Notes under the pieces: model-generated
What the model was told of the DNA's origin: nothing
Database searches by the model: none
The model's input: the letters and a program-made list of their open reading frames with translations, nothing else
Translations under genes and position numbers: made by a program
Assembly (NCBI RefSeq): GCF_029201545.1
Contig: NZ_CP104007.1
Coordinates: forward strand, 62,001-126,000
Source: Devosia sp. FJ2-5-3
Lineage (GTDB): Bacteria; Pseudomonadota; Alphaproteobacteria; Rhizobiales; Devosiaceae
Length of the DNA: 64,000 bases
Direction of reading: 5' to 3'
Shown here: positions 6,715 to 16,783 of the stretch, piece after piece
Position numbering within the stretch: position 1 is the stretch's first letter
How the letters are laid out: each line of letters begins with the position of its first letter

Positions 6715-8318
6715 TGGCTGTTAGCGCGAACCGACTCGAGCTCCTGCAGATTGCAGACGCCGTTGCCCGCGAGAAGTCGATCGACCGCATGGTCGTGATC
6801 GAAGCCATGCAGGACGCCATGGAAAAGGCCGCCAAGGGCCGCTATGGCGCCGAGACCGAAATCAAGGTCGAGATCAATCCGCGCACCGGCGAAACCCGGA
6901 TGTGGCGCCTGCTCGAAATCGTCGAGAATGTCGAGGAAGTCAGCCGCCAGGTCGACCTCAAGCTCGCCCAGACCAAGTCGCCCCAGGCCAAGATCGGTGA
7001 TTTCCTCACCGAACCGCTGCCGCCAATGGAATTCGGCCGTATCGCCGCCCAGTCGGCCAAGCAGGTCATCGTGCAGAAGGTGCGCGATGCCGAGCGCGAC
7101 CGCATGTTCGAAGAATATTTCGGCCGCATCGGCGAAATCGTCAACGGCACGGTCAAGCGCGTCGAATATGGCAATGTGATCGTCGATCTCGGCCGTGGCG
7201 AAGCCATCATGCGCCGCGACGAGCTGATCCCGCGCGAAATGTTCCGCTATGGCGACCGCGTGCGCGCCTATATCTATGACGTGCGCCGCGAACAGCGCGG
7301 TCCGCAGATCTTCCTCTCGCGCACCCATCCGCAGTTCATGGCCAAGCTCTTCATGCAGGAAGTGCCCGAGATCTATGACGGCGTGATCACCATCCGCTCG
7401 ATCGCCCGCGATCCGGGCTCGCGCGCCAAGATCGCCGTGACATCGTCCGATTCTTCGATCGATCCTGTCGGCGCCTGCGTGGGTATGCGCGGCTCCCGCG
7501 TTCAAGCCGTCGTGGCCGAACTGCAGGGCGAAAAGATCGACATCATTCCCTGGACCGACACCATTGCCGACCTCGTGGTTTCGGCGCTGCAGCCGGCCGA
7601 TGTCGCCAAGGTGGTTCTCGACGAACAGGCCGAGCGCATCGAAGTCGTGGTTCCCGACGAGCAGCTGTCGCTGGCCATTGGCCGTCGTGGCCAGAACGTG
7701 CGCCTCGCATCGCAACTGATCGGCTGGGATATCGATATCCTCACCGAGCAGGAAGAGAGCGAACGCCGCCACAAGGAATTCACCGAACGCTCGACCCTGT
7801 TCATGAAGGCCCTTGACGTCGACGAGATGGTTGCTCAGCTATTGGCTTCGGAAGGCTTCTCCTCGGTCGAGGAACTGGCCTATATCGAAGCCAATGAAAT
7901 CGCGACGATCGAAGGCTTCGACGAGGAAACCGCCGGCGAAATCCAGAACCGCGCCAGCGAATATCTCGCCGAGATCGAGCGTAAATTCGACGAAGAGCGC
8001 ATCGCGCTGGGTGTCGAAGAAGACCTTTATGAAATTCCCGGCCTCAATGCCGCCATGCTGGCGGCCCTGGGCAAGGACGATATCAAGACGGTGGAAGATT
8101 TCGCCGGCTGTGCCGCTGACGATCTGGTCGGCTGGACCGAACGCAAGGATGGTGAGACGAAGCGCTATGAGGGGACCTTCAAGGATTTCCCCGTGAGCCG
8201 TGAAGAAGCCGAGGACATGATCATGCAGGCCCGCATCAAGGCCGGCTGGATCACCGCCGAGGAAGAACCGGCCGAAGCCGAGAGCGATGACGGGCAATCC
8301 GAGGAGGAGGCGGTCTAA
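6714..8318 (+). CDS. nusA: Transcription termination/antitermination protein NusA
   Basis: A 534-residue RNA polymerase-binding factor that modulates pausing, termination and antitermination. The N-terminal polymerase-binding domain covers about 1-125, then an S1 domain ([21 protein letters not shown]), KH1 with [11 protein letters not shown] at about 252-262, KH2 with [13 protein letters not shown] at about 320-332, and two C-terminal helix-hairpin-helix acidic repeats ([22 protein letters not shown]), ending in a Glu/Asp-rich tail. Length matches alphaproteobacterial NusA. It is coupled to rimP by TAATG and followed by ylxR after 24 bases. It may feed back on the hairpin at 6033-6064. Confidence 0.97.
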   Translation: MAVSANRLELLQIADAVAREKSIDRMVVIEAMQDAMEKAAKGRYGAETEIKVEINPRTGETRMWRLLEIVENVEEVSRQVDLKLAQTKSPQAKIGDFLTEPLPPMEFGRIAAQSAKQVIVQKVRDAERDRMFEEYFGRIGEIVNGTVKRVEYGNVIVDLGRGEAIMRRDELIPREMFRYGDRVRAYIYDVRREQRGPQIFLSRTHPQFMAKLFMQEVPEIYDGVITIRSIARDPGSRAKIAVTSSDSSIDPVGACVGMRGSRVQAVVAELQGEKIDIIPWTDTIADLVVSALQPADVAKVVLDEQAERIEVVVPDEQLSLAIGRRGQNVRLASQLIGWDIDILTEQEESERRHKEFTERSTLFMKALDVDEMVAQLLASEGFSSVEELAYIEANEIATIEGFDEETAGEIQNRASEYLAEIERKFDEERIALGVEEDLYEIPGLNAAMLAALGKDDIKTVEDFAGCAADDLVGWTERKDGETKRYEGTFKDFPVSREEAEDMIMQARIKAGWITAEEEPAEAESDDGQSEEEAV

Positions 8319-8342
8319 GGACCGCCTACCTGGGGGCCTGCC

Positions 8343-9032
8343 GTGACCCGGCGCGCTGAAATCGTCAGGATGTGTGCACTCACCCGGCAGGAAATGCCGG
8401 CGGAGGACCTCATCCGCTTTGTCCTCGGGCCCGATGGATCCATCGTGCCGGATACGGACGCGCGCGCTGAAGGGCGCGGCGTCTGGATCACACTCAACCA
8501 TGCAAGCGTTGCCGAAGCGGTCAAGAAAAAGGCCTTCGCGCGCAGCCTCAAGGAACAGGTCGAGGTCCCGGCCGATCTCGCCGACCTCACCCGGCTGCGG
8601 CTCGAGCAGCGGCTGACCGCTGCCCTGGGCATGGCCCGCAAGGCCGGCCAGTTCACTACCGGAGCCACCAAGGTGCGCTCCTGCATCGAAGCGAACCAGA
8701 TCCTGGCTCTGCTCACCGCAACCGACGCAGCCGAAGACGGCCGCAACAAAATGCTGGGGGCCCTGCGCGCCCTCAACTATGCCCGAAAAGACGGCGACGT
8801 CGCGGGACCGCAGGTGCCCCATTTCGAATTGCTCTCTAGCACGCAATTGGGTTTGGCACTTGGACTAGAAAATGTGATACATGCTGCCCTCATGAACGGG
8901 GCGGCAGCCCAATCGGCGGTGGAAAAGGCCAGACGACTGGCTCGATACATCGCCCCTCCGCAGGACCAACACGCCGACCGCACCGCGGTAAATGGCGTGC
9001 TTTTGTCCGTGGATCAGGACGAAAGACGATAG
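8343..9032 (+). CDS. ylxR: YlxR-domain RNA-binding protein fused to an L7Ae-like domain
   Basis: A 229-residue protein. Residues about 8-80 are the YlxR (DUF448) fold with [11 protein letters not shown] and GRGVWITL, and about 90-190 form an L7Ae/L30e-like RNA-binding domain ([34 protein letters not shown]). In Firmicutes these two functions are separate genes between nusA and infB; the fused form is usual in alphaproteobacteria. It probably binds RNA during translation or ribosome assembly, with YlxR also reported to affect RNase P. The start is a GTG at 8343. It ends 5 bases before infB. Confidence 0.88.
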   Translation: MTRRAEIVRMCALTRQEMPAEDLIRFVLGPDGSIVPDTDARAEGRGVWITLNHASVAEAVKKKAFARSLKEQVEVPADLADLTRLRLEQRLTAALGMARKAGQFTTGATKVRSCIEANQILALLTATDAAEDGRNKMLGALRALNYARKDGDVAGPQVPHFELLSSTQLGLALGLENVIHAALMNGAAAQSAVEKARRLARYIAPPQDQHADRTAVNGVLLSVDQDERR

Positions 9033-9037
9033 GAAGT

Positions 9038-11869
9038 ATGGCTGATAACGACGACAAGCGTTCCGACGATTCCGGCGCCAAGAAGACCCTGACCCTCAAG
9101 GGCGGCCCGGGCCTGGGCAATCGCCCCGGCACGTCGCGCGGTCCGTCGCGCTCGACAGTGGTGGTTGAAAAGCGCACTCGCGTAGTGCCCAAGCCGAATG
9201 TCCCGAGCGGGGCAGGCGGACGTCCGGGCACACCTGGCGGCCAGAGCGGCCGTCCGGGCCAGGGTCGCCCGGCCCAGAACCAGCAGCGCGCTCCGCTCGG
9301 CCTGTCGGCCGCGGAAGCCGAGGCCCGCCGCCAGGCGCTGGCCATGGCCGGCGCCCGCATGGCCGAGGACAAGGAGCGGTTTGCTGCCGACGAGGCGCGC
9401 CGCATCGAGGAAGACAATCGCCGCCGGCAGATCCGTGAGGAAGCCGCGCGCCAGGAAGAAGAGCGCCGTCAGGCCGAGGACGCCCGCCGGGCAGCCGACG
9501 ATGCCCCGGCCAGCGTCCCATCCAGCGCTCCGGCGGAAGAAGACCGTCCGGCTCCGGCCCCGACGCGCGGCGAAGCCGTGCCGGCCAGCCAGCGCAATCC
9601 CGGCCCGCGCGACGTTCGCGTCGTTGCCGGCCGCCCGGGCCAGCAGAACCGTCCGCAGCGCGCCGAGCGCCCTGCCAATACCCGTCCGGCCGATGGCGAG
9701 CGCCCCGCAGGTGCACGTCCCGCCAATACCCGCCCTGCCGGCTCGACCGGCACGCGTCCGGCCGGTACCGGCAATACCCGTCCGACCGGCGAGCGTCGTC
9801 CCGTTGGTGCCGGCATGGCGCCGATCGGCAATGTGCCGCCGGCTCCGCCGAGCGAGGCCGATGGCCGCCGCATGCGCACCGGTGCACCGCAAGTGCGTCC
9901 GACCAGCGAAGCGGAACTGGAAAATGCCCGCCGCGCCAGCCGCGCACAGCCCGAACGCCCGACGCGCCGCGTCGATGACGGTGCCTCGCGCGGCCGCCTG
10001 ACGCTGTCGACGGCCACCACCGAGAACGATCGCGATCGCGGTCCGTCGCTGGCGGCCATGAAGCGTCGTCGCGACAAGAAGATGGGCCGCAACCAGCAGG
10101 ATGCGCCCAAGCTGAGCCGTGAAGTGATCATCCCGGAAGTCATTACGGTGGGCGAACTCGCCAACCGCATGGCCGAACGGAGCGTCACCGTGATCAAGAT
10201 GCTCATGCAGCAGGGCCAGATGGTCAAGATCACCGACGCGATCGACGCCGATACCGCCGAACTGATCGCGACCGAACTCGGTCACACGGTGAAGCGCGTT
10301 TCCGACGCCGACGTGGAAGAAGGCCTGTTCGATATCGCTTCGGACGACAAGGCCGAGGATCTGACCGATCGTGCGCCTGTCGTGACCATCATGGGTCACG
10401 TCGACCACGGCAAGACCTCGCTGCTCGACGCGATCCGCAATGCCAATGTCGTCTCGGGCGAAGCCGGTGGCATCACCCAGCATATCGGCGCCTATCAGGT
10501 CGAGCGGAACGGGGCCAAGATCACCTTCCTCGACACCCCGGGCCACGAGGCGTTCACCGCCATGCGTGCCCGTGGCGCCCAGGCAACCGATATCGCCATC
10601 CTCGTGGTGGCATCGGATGACAGCGTGATGCCGCAGACGATCGAATCCATCAAGCACGCCAAGGCGGCCGGGGTTCCGATCATCGTGGCCATCACCAAGA
10701 TGGACAAGCCGTCGGCCGATCCGCAGAAGGTGCGCACCGAGCTGTTGCAGCATGAAGTGTTCGTGGAAACCATGGGCGGCGACGTGCTGGACGTGGAAGT
10801 TTCCGCCAAGACCGGCGAAGGCCTCGACAAGCTGCTCGAAACCATCCTGCTGCAGGCCGAAGTGCTCGAGCTCAAGGTGGCCCGCGACGGTCGTGCCGAA
10901 GGTCAGGTCATCGAAGCCAAGCTCGATCGTGGTCGCGGCCCCGTCGCTACCGTGCTGGTTCAGCGCGGCACGCTCAAGGTCGGCGACATCGTCGTTGCCG
11001 GCACCGAGTTTGCCCGCGTTCGCGCCCTCATCAATGACAAGGGCGACCAGGTCAAGGAAGCCGGACCGTCCGTTCCGGTCGAGGTTCTGGGCTTTAACGG
11101 CGTGCCGAGCGCAGGCGACCGCTTCTCGGTCGTCGAGAGCGATGCCCGTGCGCGTGAAGTCACCGAATATCGTCAGCGCGCGATCCGCGAAAAGATTGCC
11201 GGTGGCGGTGCGACCAGCCTCGAGCAGATGATGAACCAGCTCAAGATCGCCGGGATCTCGAAATTCCCGCTGATCATCAAGGGCGACGTGCAGGGTTCGG
11301 TCGAAGCGATCGTGGCTTCGCTCAACAAGCTCTCGACCGACGAAGTTTCGGCACAGATCCTCTATTCGGGCGTCGGTGGGATCACCGAGTCCGACGTGAC
11401 CCTGGCCGCTGCGTCCAATGCCATTGTCATGGGCTTTAACGTCCGTGCCAACAAGCAGGCGCAGGAACTGGCGAGCCGTGACGGCATCGAAATCCGCTAC
11501 TACAACATCATTTACAACCTCATCGAGGATGTGAAGGGTGCCATGAGCGGCCTTCTGGCGCCGGAGCGTCGCGAAACCTTCATCGGCTACGCCTCGATCA
11601 AGGAAGTCTTCCAGATCACCAAGGTCGGCAAGGTCGCAGGCTGCCAGGTCACCGAAGGCCTCGTCGAACGTGGCGCCGGTGTCCGTCTTCTGCGCGACAA
11701 CGTCGTCATCCACGAAGGCAAGCTCAAGACGCTCAAGCGCTTCAAGGACGAAGTCAAGGAAGTCCAGGTCGGCCAGGAATGCGGCATGGCCTTCGAGAAC
11801 TACGAAGACATCCGTGCCGGCGACGTCATCGAATGTTTCCGCGTGGAAACGGTGCAGCGTTCGCTCTAA
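9038..11869 (+). CDS. infB: Translation initiation factor IF-2
   Basis: A 943-residue GTPase that brings fMet-tRNA to the 30S subunit. G1 is GHVDHGKTS (453-461), G3 is DTPGHEAF (499-506), and G4 contains TKMD (553-556), followed by domains II, III and IV. The N-terminal 370 residues are low complexity: an Arg/Glu/Ala coiled region (about 85-155) and an Arg-Pro-Ala-Thr repeat region (about 190-265 with several [12 protein letters not shown] units), before the conserved IF2_N domain near 365. It is slightly longer than E. coli IF-2 (890). AGGAAG precedes the ATG. It ends the operon; a terminator follows 28 bases on. Confidence 0.97.
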   Translation: MADNDDKRSDDSGAKKTLTLKGGPGLGNRPGTSRGPSRSTVVVEKRTRVVPKPNVPSGAGGRPGTPGGQSGRPGQGRPAQNQQRAPLGLSAAEAEARRQALAMAGARMAEDKERFAADEARRIEEDNRRRQIREEAARQEEERRQAEDARRAADDAPASVPSSAPAEEDRPAPAPTRGEAVPASQRNPGPRDVRVVAGRPGQQNRPQRAERPANTRPADGERPAGARPANTRPAGSTGTRPAGTGNTRPTGERRPVGAGMAPIGNVPPAPPSEADGRRMRTGAPQVRPTSEAELENARRASRAQPERPTRRVDDGASRGRLTLSTATTENDRDRGPSLAAMKRRRDKKMGRNQQDAPKLSREVIIPEVITVGELANRMAERSVTVIKMLMQQGQMVKITDAIDADTAELIATELGHTVKRVSDADVEEGLFDIASDDKAEDLTDRAPVVTIMGHVDHGKTSLLDAIRNANVVSGEAGGITQHIGAYQVERNGAKITFLDTPGHEAFTAMRARGAQATDIAILVVASDDSVMPQTIESIKHAKAAGVPIIVAITKMDKPSADPQKVRTELLQHEVFVETMGGDVLDVEVSAKTGEGLDKLLETILLQAEVLELKVARDGRAEGQVIEAKLDRGRGPVATVLVQRGTLKVGDIVVAGTEFARVRALINDKGDQVKEAGPSVPVEVLGFNGVPSAGDRFSVVESDARAREVTEYRQRAIREKIAGGGATSLEQMMNQLKIAGISKFPLIIKGDVQGSVEAIVASLNKLSTDEVSAQILYSGVGGITESDVTLAAASNAIVMGFNVRANKQAQELASRDGIEIRYYNIIYNLIEDVKGAMSGLLAPERRETFIGYASIKEVFQITKVGKVAGCQVTEGLVERGAGVRLLRDNVVIHEGKLKTLKRFKDEVKEVQVGQECGMAFENYEDIRAGDVIECFRVETVQRSL

Positions 11870-11896
11870 GGGCCGCTACACAAACAAGTTTGAAAA

Positions 11897-11923
11897 GGGC
11901 GTGGCGCGAGCCGCGCCCTTTTT
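11897..11923 (+). terminator. Intrinsic terminator after infB
   Basis: GGGCGTGGC (11897-11905) pairs with GCCGCGCCC (11910-11918) around GCGA, with one T-G pair, followed by five T. This closes the rimP-nusA-ylxR-infB operon. rbfA and truB, which follow infB in many relatives, are 41 kb away. Confidence 0.88.
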
Positions 11924-12144
11924 GTTTGGGCACAGGCGGAGCAGGGGAGGAGCAGGGGAGGGTGTGGAGAGCCCTTTGGGGGCAGGCACGGGTGTGTGAG
12001 GTCAGGGGCTCGCTACAGGGGCAGTGTGGGGCGCTAATGGAGGATTAGGGCGAGTGGAGACTGGCCCTCGGGTCAGGCCCGAGGGAAGCCTGGGATGGGC
12101 CGGGAGCGGGTTCCAAGGGAGGGCGGAAGCCAAGTGGGACAAAG
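11924..12144. other. Intergenic stretch, no gene seen
   Basis: With the terminators on both sides this makes about 370 bases without a gene between infB and the L,D-transpeptidase gene. It holds an 11-base unit AGCAGGGGAGG repeated twice (about 11940-11962) and one copy of the CCCTCGGG palindrome (12065-12085). Open frames here lack any family resemblance. Confidence 0.6.
12065..12085. repeat. CCCTCGGG/CCCGAGGG palindrome, copy 1
   Basis: CCCTCGGG (12065-12072), TCAGG, CCCGAGGG (12078-12085). The flanks (GGAGA-TGGC before, AAG after) match the copy at 62837-62857, so this is one member of a dispersed repeat family rather than a chance palindrome. Confidence 0.7.
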
Positions 12145-12178
12145 AAAAAGGCCTGCTCCTTTCGGAAGCAGGCCTTTT
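12145..12178. terminator. Bidirectional terminator between infB and L,D-transpeptidase gene
   Basis: AAAAAGGCCTGCT (12145-12157) and AGCAGGCCTTTT (12167-12178) form a 10-bp-plus stem with A and T runs on both sides, so it can end transcription from either strand. It serves mainly the minus-strand transpeptidase gene, whose stop is at 12242. Confidence 0.85.
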
Positions 12179-12241
12179 GATGCCGGGGGCGGGTGACTAC
12201 GGTAAAAAAAACCGACGCCACCGGCAATTCCTGGATATCGA

Positions 12242-12892
12242 TCAGGCGTTGATCACCGTGACGCGGGCGCCGACGGGAACGCGGGAATAGAGATCGATAA
12301 TGTCCTGATTCATGAGACGGATACAGCCTGAGGAAACATTGGTGCCGATGGTGTAGGGCTCGGTGGTTCCATGGATGCGGAAGAGCGTGTCTGCGCCGTT
12401 CTTATAGAGGTAGAGGGCGCGCGGGCCAAGCGGATTGGTCGCTCCCGGCTCCATACCCCCAGCATAAGGACCATAGCGATCCGGCTCGCGGGCGATCATC
12501 GACCTCGTCGGGGTCCAACGTGGCCAGGCAGCCTTGCGACCGATCGTGGCATTGCCACGGAAGACCAGGGCTTCGTCCTTGCCGACACCAATGCCATAGC
12601 GCAGGGCGCGGCCGCCCTCCATGACCAGGTAGAGGTAGTGGGCGGGGGTATCGACAACGAGCGTACCGGGACGCTCATCGGTGAAATAGGGCACTTCCTG
12701 GCGCCACCATTGGGGATCGACGCGGCGCAGATCCATGGCGGCGACCGGATAGGGCTCATCCAGAACGGGACCATACATGCGCAGATAATAGGGATCGATC
12801 GTCGGCTCCTGCACGACAGGCTGACGGGTTGAGGAGCAGGCGGCCAGGGTGACGGCGGGCAGGCCAATCATGAACAGACGGCGGGAGATCAA
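12242..12892 (-). CDS. L,D-transpeptidase lipoprotein (YkuD domain)
   Basis: A 216-residue periplasmic enzyme that forms 3-3 peptidoglycan cross-links or anchors proteins to peptidoglycan. The N-terminus has a twin-Arg-like SRRLFMIG start and a lipobox ending LAAC (Cys19), so it is probably a lipoprotein. The YkuD domain starts near residue 75 (PGTLVVDTPAHYLYL) and has RIHGTTEP (His174) and NVSSGCIRL with catalytic Cys190. Length and motifs match the many paralogous YkuD lipoproteins of Hyphomicrobiales, which rely on L,D-cross-links. It is monocistronic, with a bidirectional terminator behind it. Confidence 0.9.
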   Translation of the reverse strand: MISRRLFMIGLPAVTLAACSSTRQPVVQEPTIDPYYLRMYGPVLDEPYPVAAMDLRRVDPQWWRQEVPYFTDERPGTLVVDTPAHYLYLVMEGGRALRYGIGVGKDEALVFRGNATIGRKAAWPRWTPTRSMIAREPDRYGPYAGGMEPGATNPLGPRALYLYKNGADTLFRIHGTTEPYTIGTNVSSGCIRLMNQDIIDLYSRVPVGARVTVINA

Positions 12893-13199
12893 GTCAGTCC
12901 TCGGGGGGTGCGTTTCGCGAATGAAGGAGTTGGTCCGTGCGTAAGATCTGACACGAACCTTGTCGAGTGCAGGAAAGCCTCACTCGGTTAACGAGGCGAC
13001 AATGCGGCGGTTCCTCGCGTGGAATTGATGTTCGAAGCGGTGTTGCAACCACGCAACAATGCGCAGCCGATAAGCCGAATTCTGCTTGCCGGTAACCAGT
13101 TTAAAGCCAGAGCGCGGGCACAGATTTAGCTTTCTATCGCGCAAAGCTGCAGGGCGAGGGGCCTGGAAGCGGCGGAGCTGGCTGGGGGGCCTTGGGGCA
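12893..13199. other. Divergent intergenic region, no gene seen
   Basis: 307 bases between the L,D-transpeptidase gene (minus) and a membrane-protein gene (plus). Both promoters should lie here, but I could not pick a convincing -35/-10 pair. No repeat or RNA structure was recognised. Confidence 0.5.
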
Positions 13200-13763
13200 A
13201 TGGATGGCGGTGAAGTGCAACTTTATGTGCGGCTCATTTCAGGCACGCTGCTGGGCCTGACGCTGGGACGGCTCCTCAATGGCGTGGCAAAATTCGTCCA
13301 GCAGCCGAAATCGCACAAGATCAATATCCTGCACGCCTTGTGGGCCTTCTTCATCTTCGCTTCCGTGACGCTGTTCTGGTGGGACGAGGCCCATACTTTC
13401 GGCAAGGTCCAATGGACCTTCTCGACCTATCTGTTCCAGATCGCCTATTGCGGCAGCTTTCTTTTCCTGACCGCAGTGCTGCTGCCCGACAGTGTCGATG
13501 ATCACGCCGACCACTATTCCTATTTCATCACGCAGCGCCATTGGTTCTACAGCGTGCTCATCATCAGCTATGTGCTCGGCATCGCCGATACGGTGATCAA
13601 GGAGGGATGGTCGGAGAGCTTCTTCGGGCCCGAAGCCATCATCTTCGACCTGATCATGATCGCCATTCTGGGAGCCGGCATGGTGATCAACAGCCACCGC
13701 GTGCATCTGGCCACGGCGCTCGTGATGGTGGCGTTGACCATTTTGTCGGCCCTGGTGGTCTAG
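13200..13763 (+). CDS. Integral membrane protein of unknown function
   Basis: A 187-residue protein with about five to six hydrophobic segments (for example ISGTLLGLTLG, ALWAFFIFASVTLFWW, FLFLTAVLLP, FYSVLIISYVLGIADTVI, IIFDLIMIAILGAGMVI and a C-terminal LVMVALTILSALVV). I do not recognise a named family; similar-looking small membrane proteins are annotated as hypothetical in this group. I start at ATG 13200 (MDGGEVQLYVRL), because the upstream extension is basic and unlike a membrane protein; the ribosome-binding site is weak (GGGG). The TAG stop lies at the first bases of a RIME-like repeat. Confidence 0.65.
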   Translation: MDGGEVQLYVRLISGTLLGLTLGRLLNGVAKFVQQPKSHKINILHALWAFFIFASVTLFWWDEAHTFGKVQWTFSTYLFQIAYCGSFLFLTAVLLPDSVDDHADHYSYFITQRHWFYSVLIISYVLGIADTVIKEGWSESFFGPEAIIFDLIMIAILGAGMVINSHRVHLATALVMVALTILSALVV

Positions 13764-13852
13764 AGCGTTTCACCGAGACGATGAGATTGCTCCACGCTCT
13801 TGTGTGGCGCTTCCGAACCACAAAACCGTTTCCGCTTTTGCTGACAACGCTC
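13761..13852. repeat. RIME-like intergenic repeat, copy A
   Basis: Starts TAGAGCGTTTCACCG, contains CGATGA.AT.GCTCCA.GCTCT and CGCTTCCGAACCACAAAACCG, and ends in an imperfect ACAACGCTC. The same blocks recur at 39267-39371, 39369-39474 and 50540-50637. The first three bases are the stop codon of the membrane-protein gene. Confidence 0.8.
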
Positions 13853-13860
13853 GCGGCATG

Positions 13861-13890
13861 AAAAAAGGCCCGGATCGCTCCGGGCCTTTT
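13861..13890. terminator. Bidirectional terminator downstream of pnp
   Basis: GGCCCGGA (13867-13874) and TCCGGGCC (13879-13886) around TCGC, with AAAAAA before and TTTT after. It lies 26 bases past the pnp stop on the minus strand and can also stop plus-strand transcription from the membrane-protein gene. Confidence 0.88.
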
Positions 13891-13915
13891 CACTGTCGAT
13901 AGGGTTAGAGGCGGC

Positions 13916-16051
13916 TTATTCGGCCGCGTCGTCCCGCGCGATTTCCTTGCCGGTTGCCTGATCGACAACCTTCATGGACAGGCGAACCTTGCCGCGCTCG
14001 TCAAAGCCGAGCAGCTTGACCCAGACCTTGTCGCCTTCCTTGACCACGTCGGTGGTCTTGGCAACGCGCTGGTCGGCCAGCTGGGAGATGTGCACGAGGC
14101 CATCCTTGGCGCCGAAGAAGTTCACGAAGGCGCCGAAATCGGCGGTCTTGACGACGGTGCCCTGATAGATGGCGCCCACTTCGGCTTCGTCGGTGATCGA
14201 GCGGATCCACTTGATGGCGGCGTCGATCTGGGTGCCGTCGGAGGACGAAACCTTAACGGTGCCGTCGTCTTCGATGTTGATCTTGGCGCCGGTCTTTTCG
14301 ACGATCTCGCGGATGACCTTGCCGCCGGTGCCGATCACTTCACGGATCTTGTCGGTCGGGATCTTGAGCGTTTCGATGCGGGGAGCGAACTCGCCCACTT
14401 CGCCACGCGAGGCTGACAGGGCCTTGCTCATTTCACCCAGGATATGGATGCGGCCGTCCTTGGCCTGAGCCAGGGCGATCTTCATGATCTCTTCGGTGAT
14501 GCCAGCGATCTTGATGTCCATCTGGAGCGAGGTGATACCCTCGTCCGTGCCGGCCACCTTGAAGTCCATATCGCCGAGGTGATCTTCGTCACCCAGGATA
14601 TCGGAAAGAACGGCGAACTTTTCGCCTTCCAGGATCAGGCCCATGGCGATACCGGCCACCGGGCGCTTCATCGGCACGCCGGCATCCATCAGCGCCAGAG
14701 AGGTACCGCAAACGGTCGCCATGGAGGACGAGCCGTTGGATTCGGTGATCTCGGACACGATACGGATCGTGTAGGGGAATTCCTCGACCGACGGACGGAT
14801 CGGGTTGATGGCGCGCCATGCGAGCTTGCCGTGGCCGATTTCGCGACGACCGGGCGAACCCATGCGACCAGCTTCACCGACCGAATATGGAGGGAAGTTG
14901 TAGTGCAGCAGGAAGTTTTCCTTGCGGGTGCCTTCGAGGCTGTCGATGAACTGCTCGTCTTCGCCAGTACCGAGCGTGGCAACGACCAGCGCCTGGGTTT
15001 CGCCACGGGTGAAGATGGCCGAACCATGGGTGCGCGGCAGGACGCCGACTTCGGACAGGATCGGGCGGACGGTCTTGGTGTCACGACCGTCGATACGGCT
15101 GCCGGTGTCGAGAATGTTCCAGCGGACGATCTTGGCCTGGAGGTTGTGCACCACCTCGCCGAGAGCTTCCTTGGTGATTTCGCCGGCTTCGATCTTGGCG
15201 GCGAAAGCGGCCTTGACCTTGGTGTTGGCGGCATCGACGGCAGCGTAGCGCTGGGCCTTTTCGGTGATCTGGTAGGCAGCACGCAGATCGGCTTCGGCAA
15301 TGGCCAGAACTTCGGTCTCGAGAGCCGAGAAATCGGGCGGAGTGAACTCGCGCGGCTCCTTGGCGGCCAGCTCGGCCAGCTTGATGATGGCACCGATGAC
15401 CTGGGCGGAGGCCTTGTGACCGAACATCACGGCGCCGAGCATGACTTCCTCGGAGAGCTCCTGGGCTTCCGATTCCACCATCAGCACGGCATCGGCGGTG
15501 CCGGCCATGACGAGGTCGAGCTTTGAATCAGCGCGACGGTCGACGGGCAGGTTCAGCACATATTCGCCGTTGACGTAGCCAACGCGAGCCGCGCCGATCG
15601 GGCCCATGAAGGGAACACCCGAAATAGTCAGGGCAGCGGAAGCGGCGACCATGGACAGCACGTCCGGATTGTTTTCCATGTCGTGCTGGAGAACGGTGAT
15701 GACCACCTGGGTCTCGTTCTTGTAGCCATCGGGGAAAAGCGGGCGGATCGGACGGTCGATGAGGCGCGAGACCAGGGTCTCGTTCTCGGATGGACGGCCT
15801 TCGCGCTTGAAATAGCCGCCCGGGATCTTACCGGCGGCGAAGTATTTTTCCTGGTAGTTGACGGTCAGGGGGAAGAAGTCCTGGCCCGGCTTGGCGGTCT
15901 TGGCCGAAACGACGGTGGCCAGAACCACGGTTTCGCCAAGGGTGGCGAGCACGGCGCCATCGGCCTGACGGGCGATCTTGCCAGTTTCCAGGGTCAGCGG
16001 CTGGCCGCCCCAGTTGAGCTCAACCTTGTGATGATCGAAATTGATCGTCAT
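13916..16051 (-). CDS. pnp: Polyribonucleotide nucleotidyltransferase (PNPase)
   Basis: A 711-residue phosphorolytic 3'-5' exoribonuclease, trimeric, core of the RNA degradosome. Two RNase PH domains surround the all-alpha linker ([17 protein letters not shown] is in the second core), followed by a KH domain ([19 protein letters not shown]) and an S1 domain ([19 protein letters not shown]). I start at ATG 16051, giving [16 protein letters not shown], the normal N-terminus; the upstream 33 codons in frame are not conserved. It follows rpsO on the minus strand after 322 bases and a terminator, so pnp is expected to have its own promoter and, as in other bacteria, leader-based autoregulation. 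Confidence 0.97.
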   Translation of the reverse strand: MTINFDHHKVELNWGGQPLTLETGKIARQADGAVLATLGETVVLATVVSAKTAKPGQDFFPLTVNYQEKYFAAGKIPGGYFKREGRPSENETLVSRLIDRPIRPLFPDGYKNETQVVITVLQHDMENNPDVLSMVAASAALTISGVPFMGPIGAARVGYVNGEYVLNLPVDRRADSKLDLVMAGTADAVLMVESEAQELSEEVMLGAVMFGHKASAQVIGAIIKLAELAAKEPREFTPPDFSALETEVLAIAEADLRAAYQITEKAQRYAAVDAANTKVKAAFAAKIEAGEITKEALGEVVHNLQAKIVRWNILDTGSRIDGRDTKTVRPILSEVGVLPRTHGSAIFTRGETQALVVATLGTGEDEQFIDSLEGTRKENFLLHYNFPPYSVGEAGRMGSPGRREIGHGKLAWRAINPIRPSVEEFPYTIRIVSEITESNGSSSMATVCGTSLALMDAGVPMKRPVAGIAMGLILEGEKFAVLSDILGDEDHLGDMDFKVAGTDEGITSLQMDIKIAGITEEIMKIALAQAKDGRIHILGEMSKALSASRGEVGEFAPRIETLKIPTDKIREVIGTGGKVIREIVEKTGAKINIEDDGTVKVSSSDGTQIDAAIKWIRSITDEAEVGAIYQGTVVKTADFGAFVNFFGAKDGLVHISQLADQRVAKTTDVVKEGDKVWVKLLGFDERGKVRLSMKVVDQATGKEIARDDAAE

Positions 16052-16321
16052 GGAACTTTGTCTTTCCATTCTGCCGGCGGAGCGGGAACGCGGGGACGGC
16101 CAATCCCTACGAACTCTGCCGGTGTGCCCGCACCAAGCGCCGCACCCCATGTGCGCGCCGGCTCAAAATCAGGCACGGTTTCCTGTTTGGCGGGACAGAA
16201 CATGGACAAGACAATGAGCCACTCCACCGCGGAAGGGGCCGATAATCCTGCCATGCTCCGGCACCGCCGGCCGAAACGACCAAAGGCAGATGGGCGCCAG
16301 AGGCCGTGAGTAACATGCCCC
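16052..16321 (-). other. Long pnp leader / rpsO-pnp intergenic region
   Basis: About 320 bases separate rpsO from pnp, counting the rpsO terminator. No gene is seen. In E. coli the pnp leader forms an RNase III-cut hairpin that PNPase itself uses for feedback; space for such a leader exists here, but I could not fold a specific hairpin with certainty. Confidence 0.4.
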
Positions 16322-16361
16322 AAAAAGGGCGCCGGCGCGGAAACCGAAGTTCCCGCGCCGG
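16322..16361 (-). terminator. Terminator of rpsO
   Basis: On the minus strand CCGGCGCGGGAAC and GTTTCCGCGCCGG (16332-16361) pair around TTCG, with one mismatch, followed by CGCCC and TTTTT (complement of 16322-16326). It lies about 12 bases after the rpsO stop. Confidence 0.8.
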
Positions 16362-16373
16362 AAAGTGTTGCGC

Positions 16374-16643
16374 TTAGCGGCGCAGGCCGAGCTTTTCGAT
16401 CAGCGTCTTGTAGCGCGCCTCGTCGACCTTCTTGAGGTAGTCGAGAAGGCTGCGGCGCGTCGAAACCAGCTTGAGCAGACCACGACGGGAATGGTTATCC
16501 TTGTTGTGGCCCTTGAAGTGCTCGGTCAGGTTCGCGATGCGCTCGGACAGGATCGCCACCTGGACTTCCGGCGAACCGGTGTCGTTTGCAGTGGTGGCGT
16601 ATTCCTTGATGAGTTCGCTCTTGCGTTCAGCGGTAATCGACAT
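16374..16643 (-). CDS. rpsO: 30S ribosomal protein S15
   Basis: An 89-residue protein with the full S15 signature: [15 protein letters not shown], then [19 protein letters not shown] and [17 protein letters not shown]. It binds 16S rRNA at the three-way junction of the central domain and represses its own translation in E. coli. Length is exactly as expected. It precedes pnp on the minus strand; truB, which lies before rpsO in most relatives, is at 53.6 kb. Confidence 0.98.
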   Translation of the reverse strand: MSITAERKSELIKEYATTANDTGSPEVQVAILSERIANLTEHFKGHNKDNHSRRGLLKLVSTRRSLLDYLKKVDEARYKTLIEKLGLRR

Positions 16644-16783
16644 CGCATGATCCCTTTACTGTGAGGATTTGGAAGATGCCCCGGCCGGGATGTCGTCCAG
16701 GCGGGGCCGGTTACGCCGGGCCCAGGGCCACAGCTGGGCTTCTCATAGTGGAAACCGAGGCGAAACGCCAGAATTATTGCAGT

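Noticed and set aside
9014..11713. A very long open frame (about 900 codons) on the strand opposite infB
   Set aside because: It is a by-product of high GC and strong codon bias in infB. The translation is low complexity, shows no domain, and the infB reading is certain.
11938..11964. G-rich tandem repeat as CRISPR-like or minisatellite array
   Set aside because: Only two 11-base units are present, with no spacers and no further copies.
13761..13852. Attachment site or small RNA gene after the membrane-protein gene
   Set aside because: The sequence recurs at three other places with the same modules, so it is a dispersed repeat.
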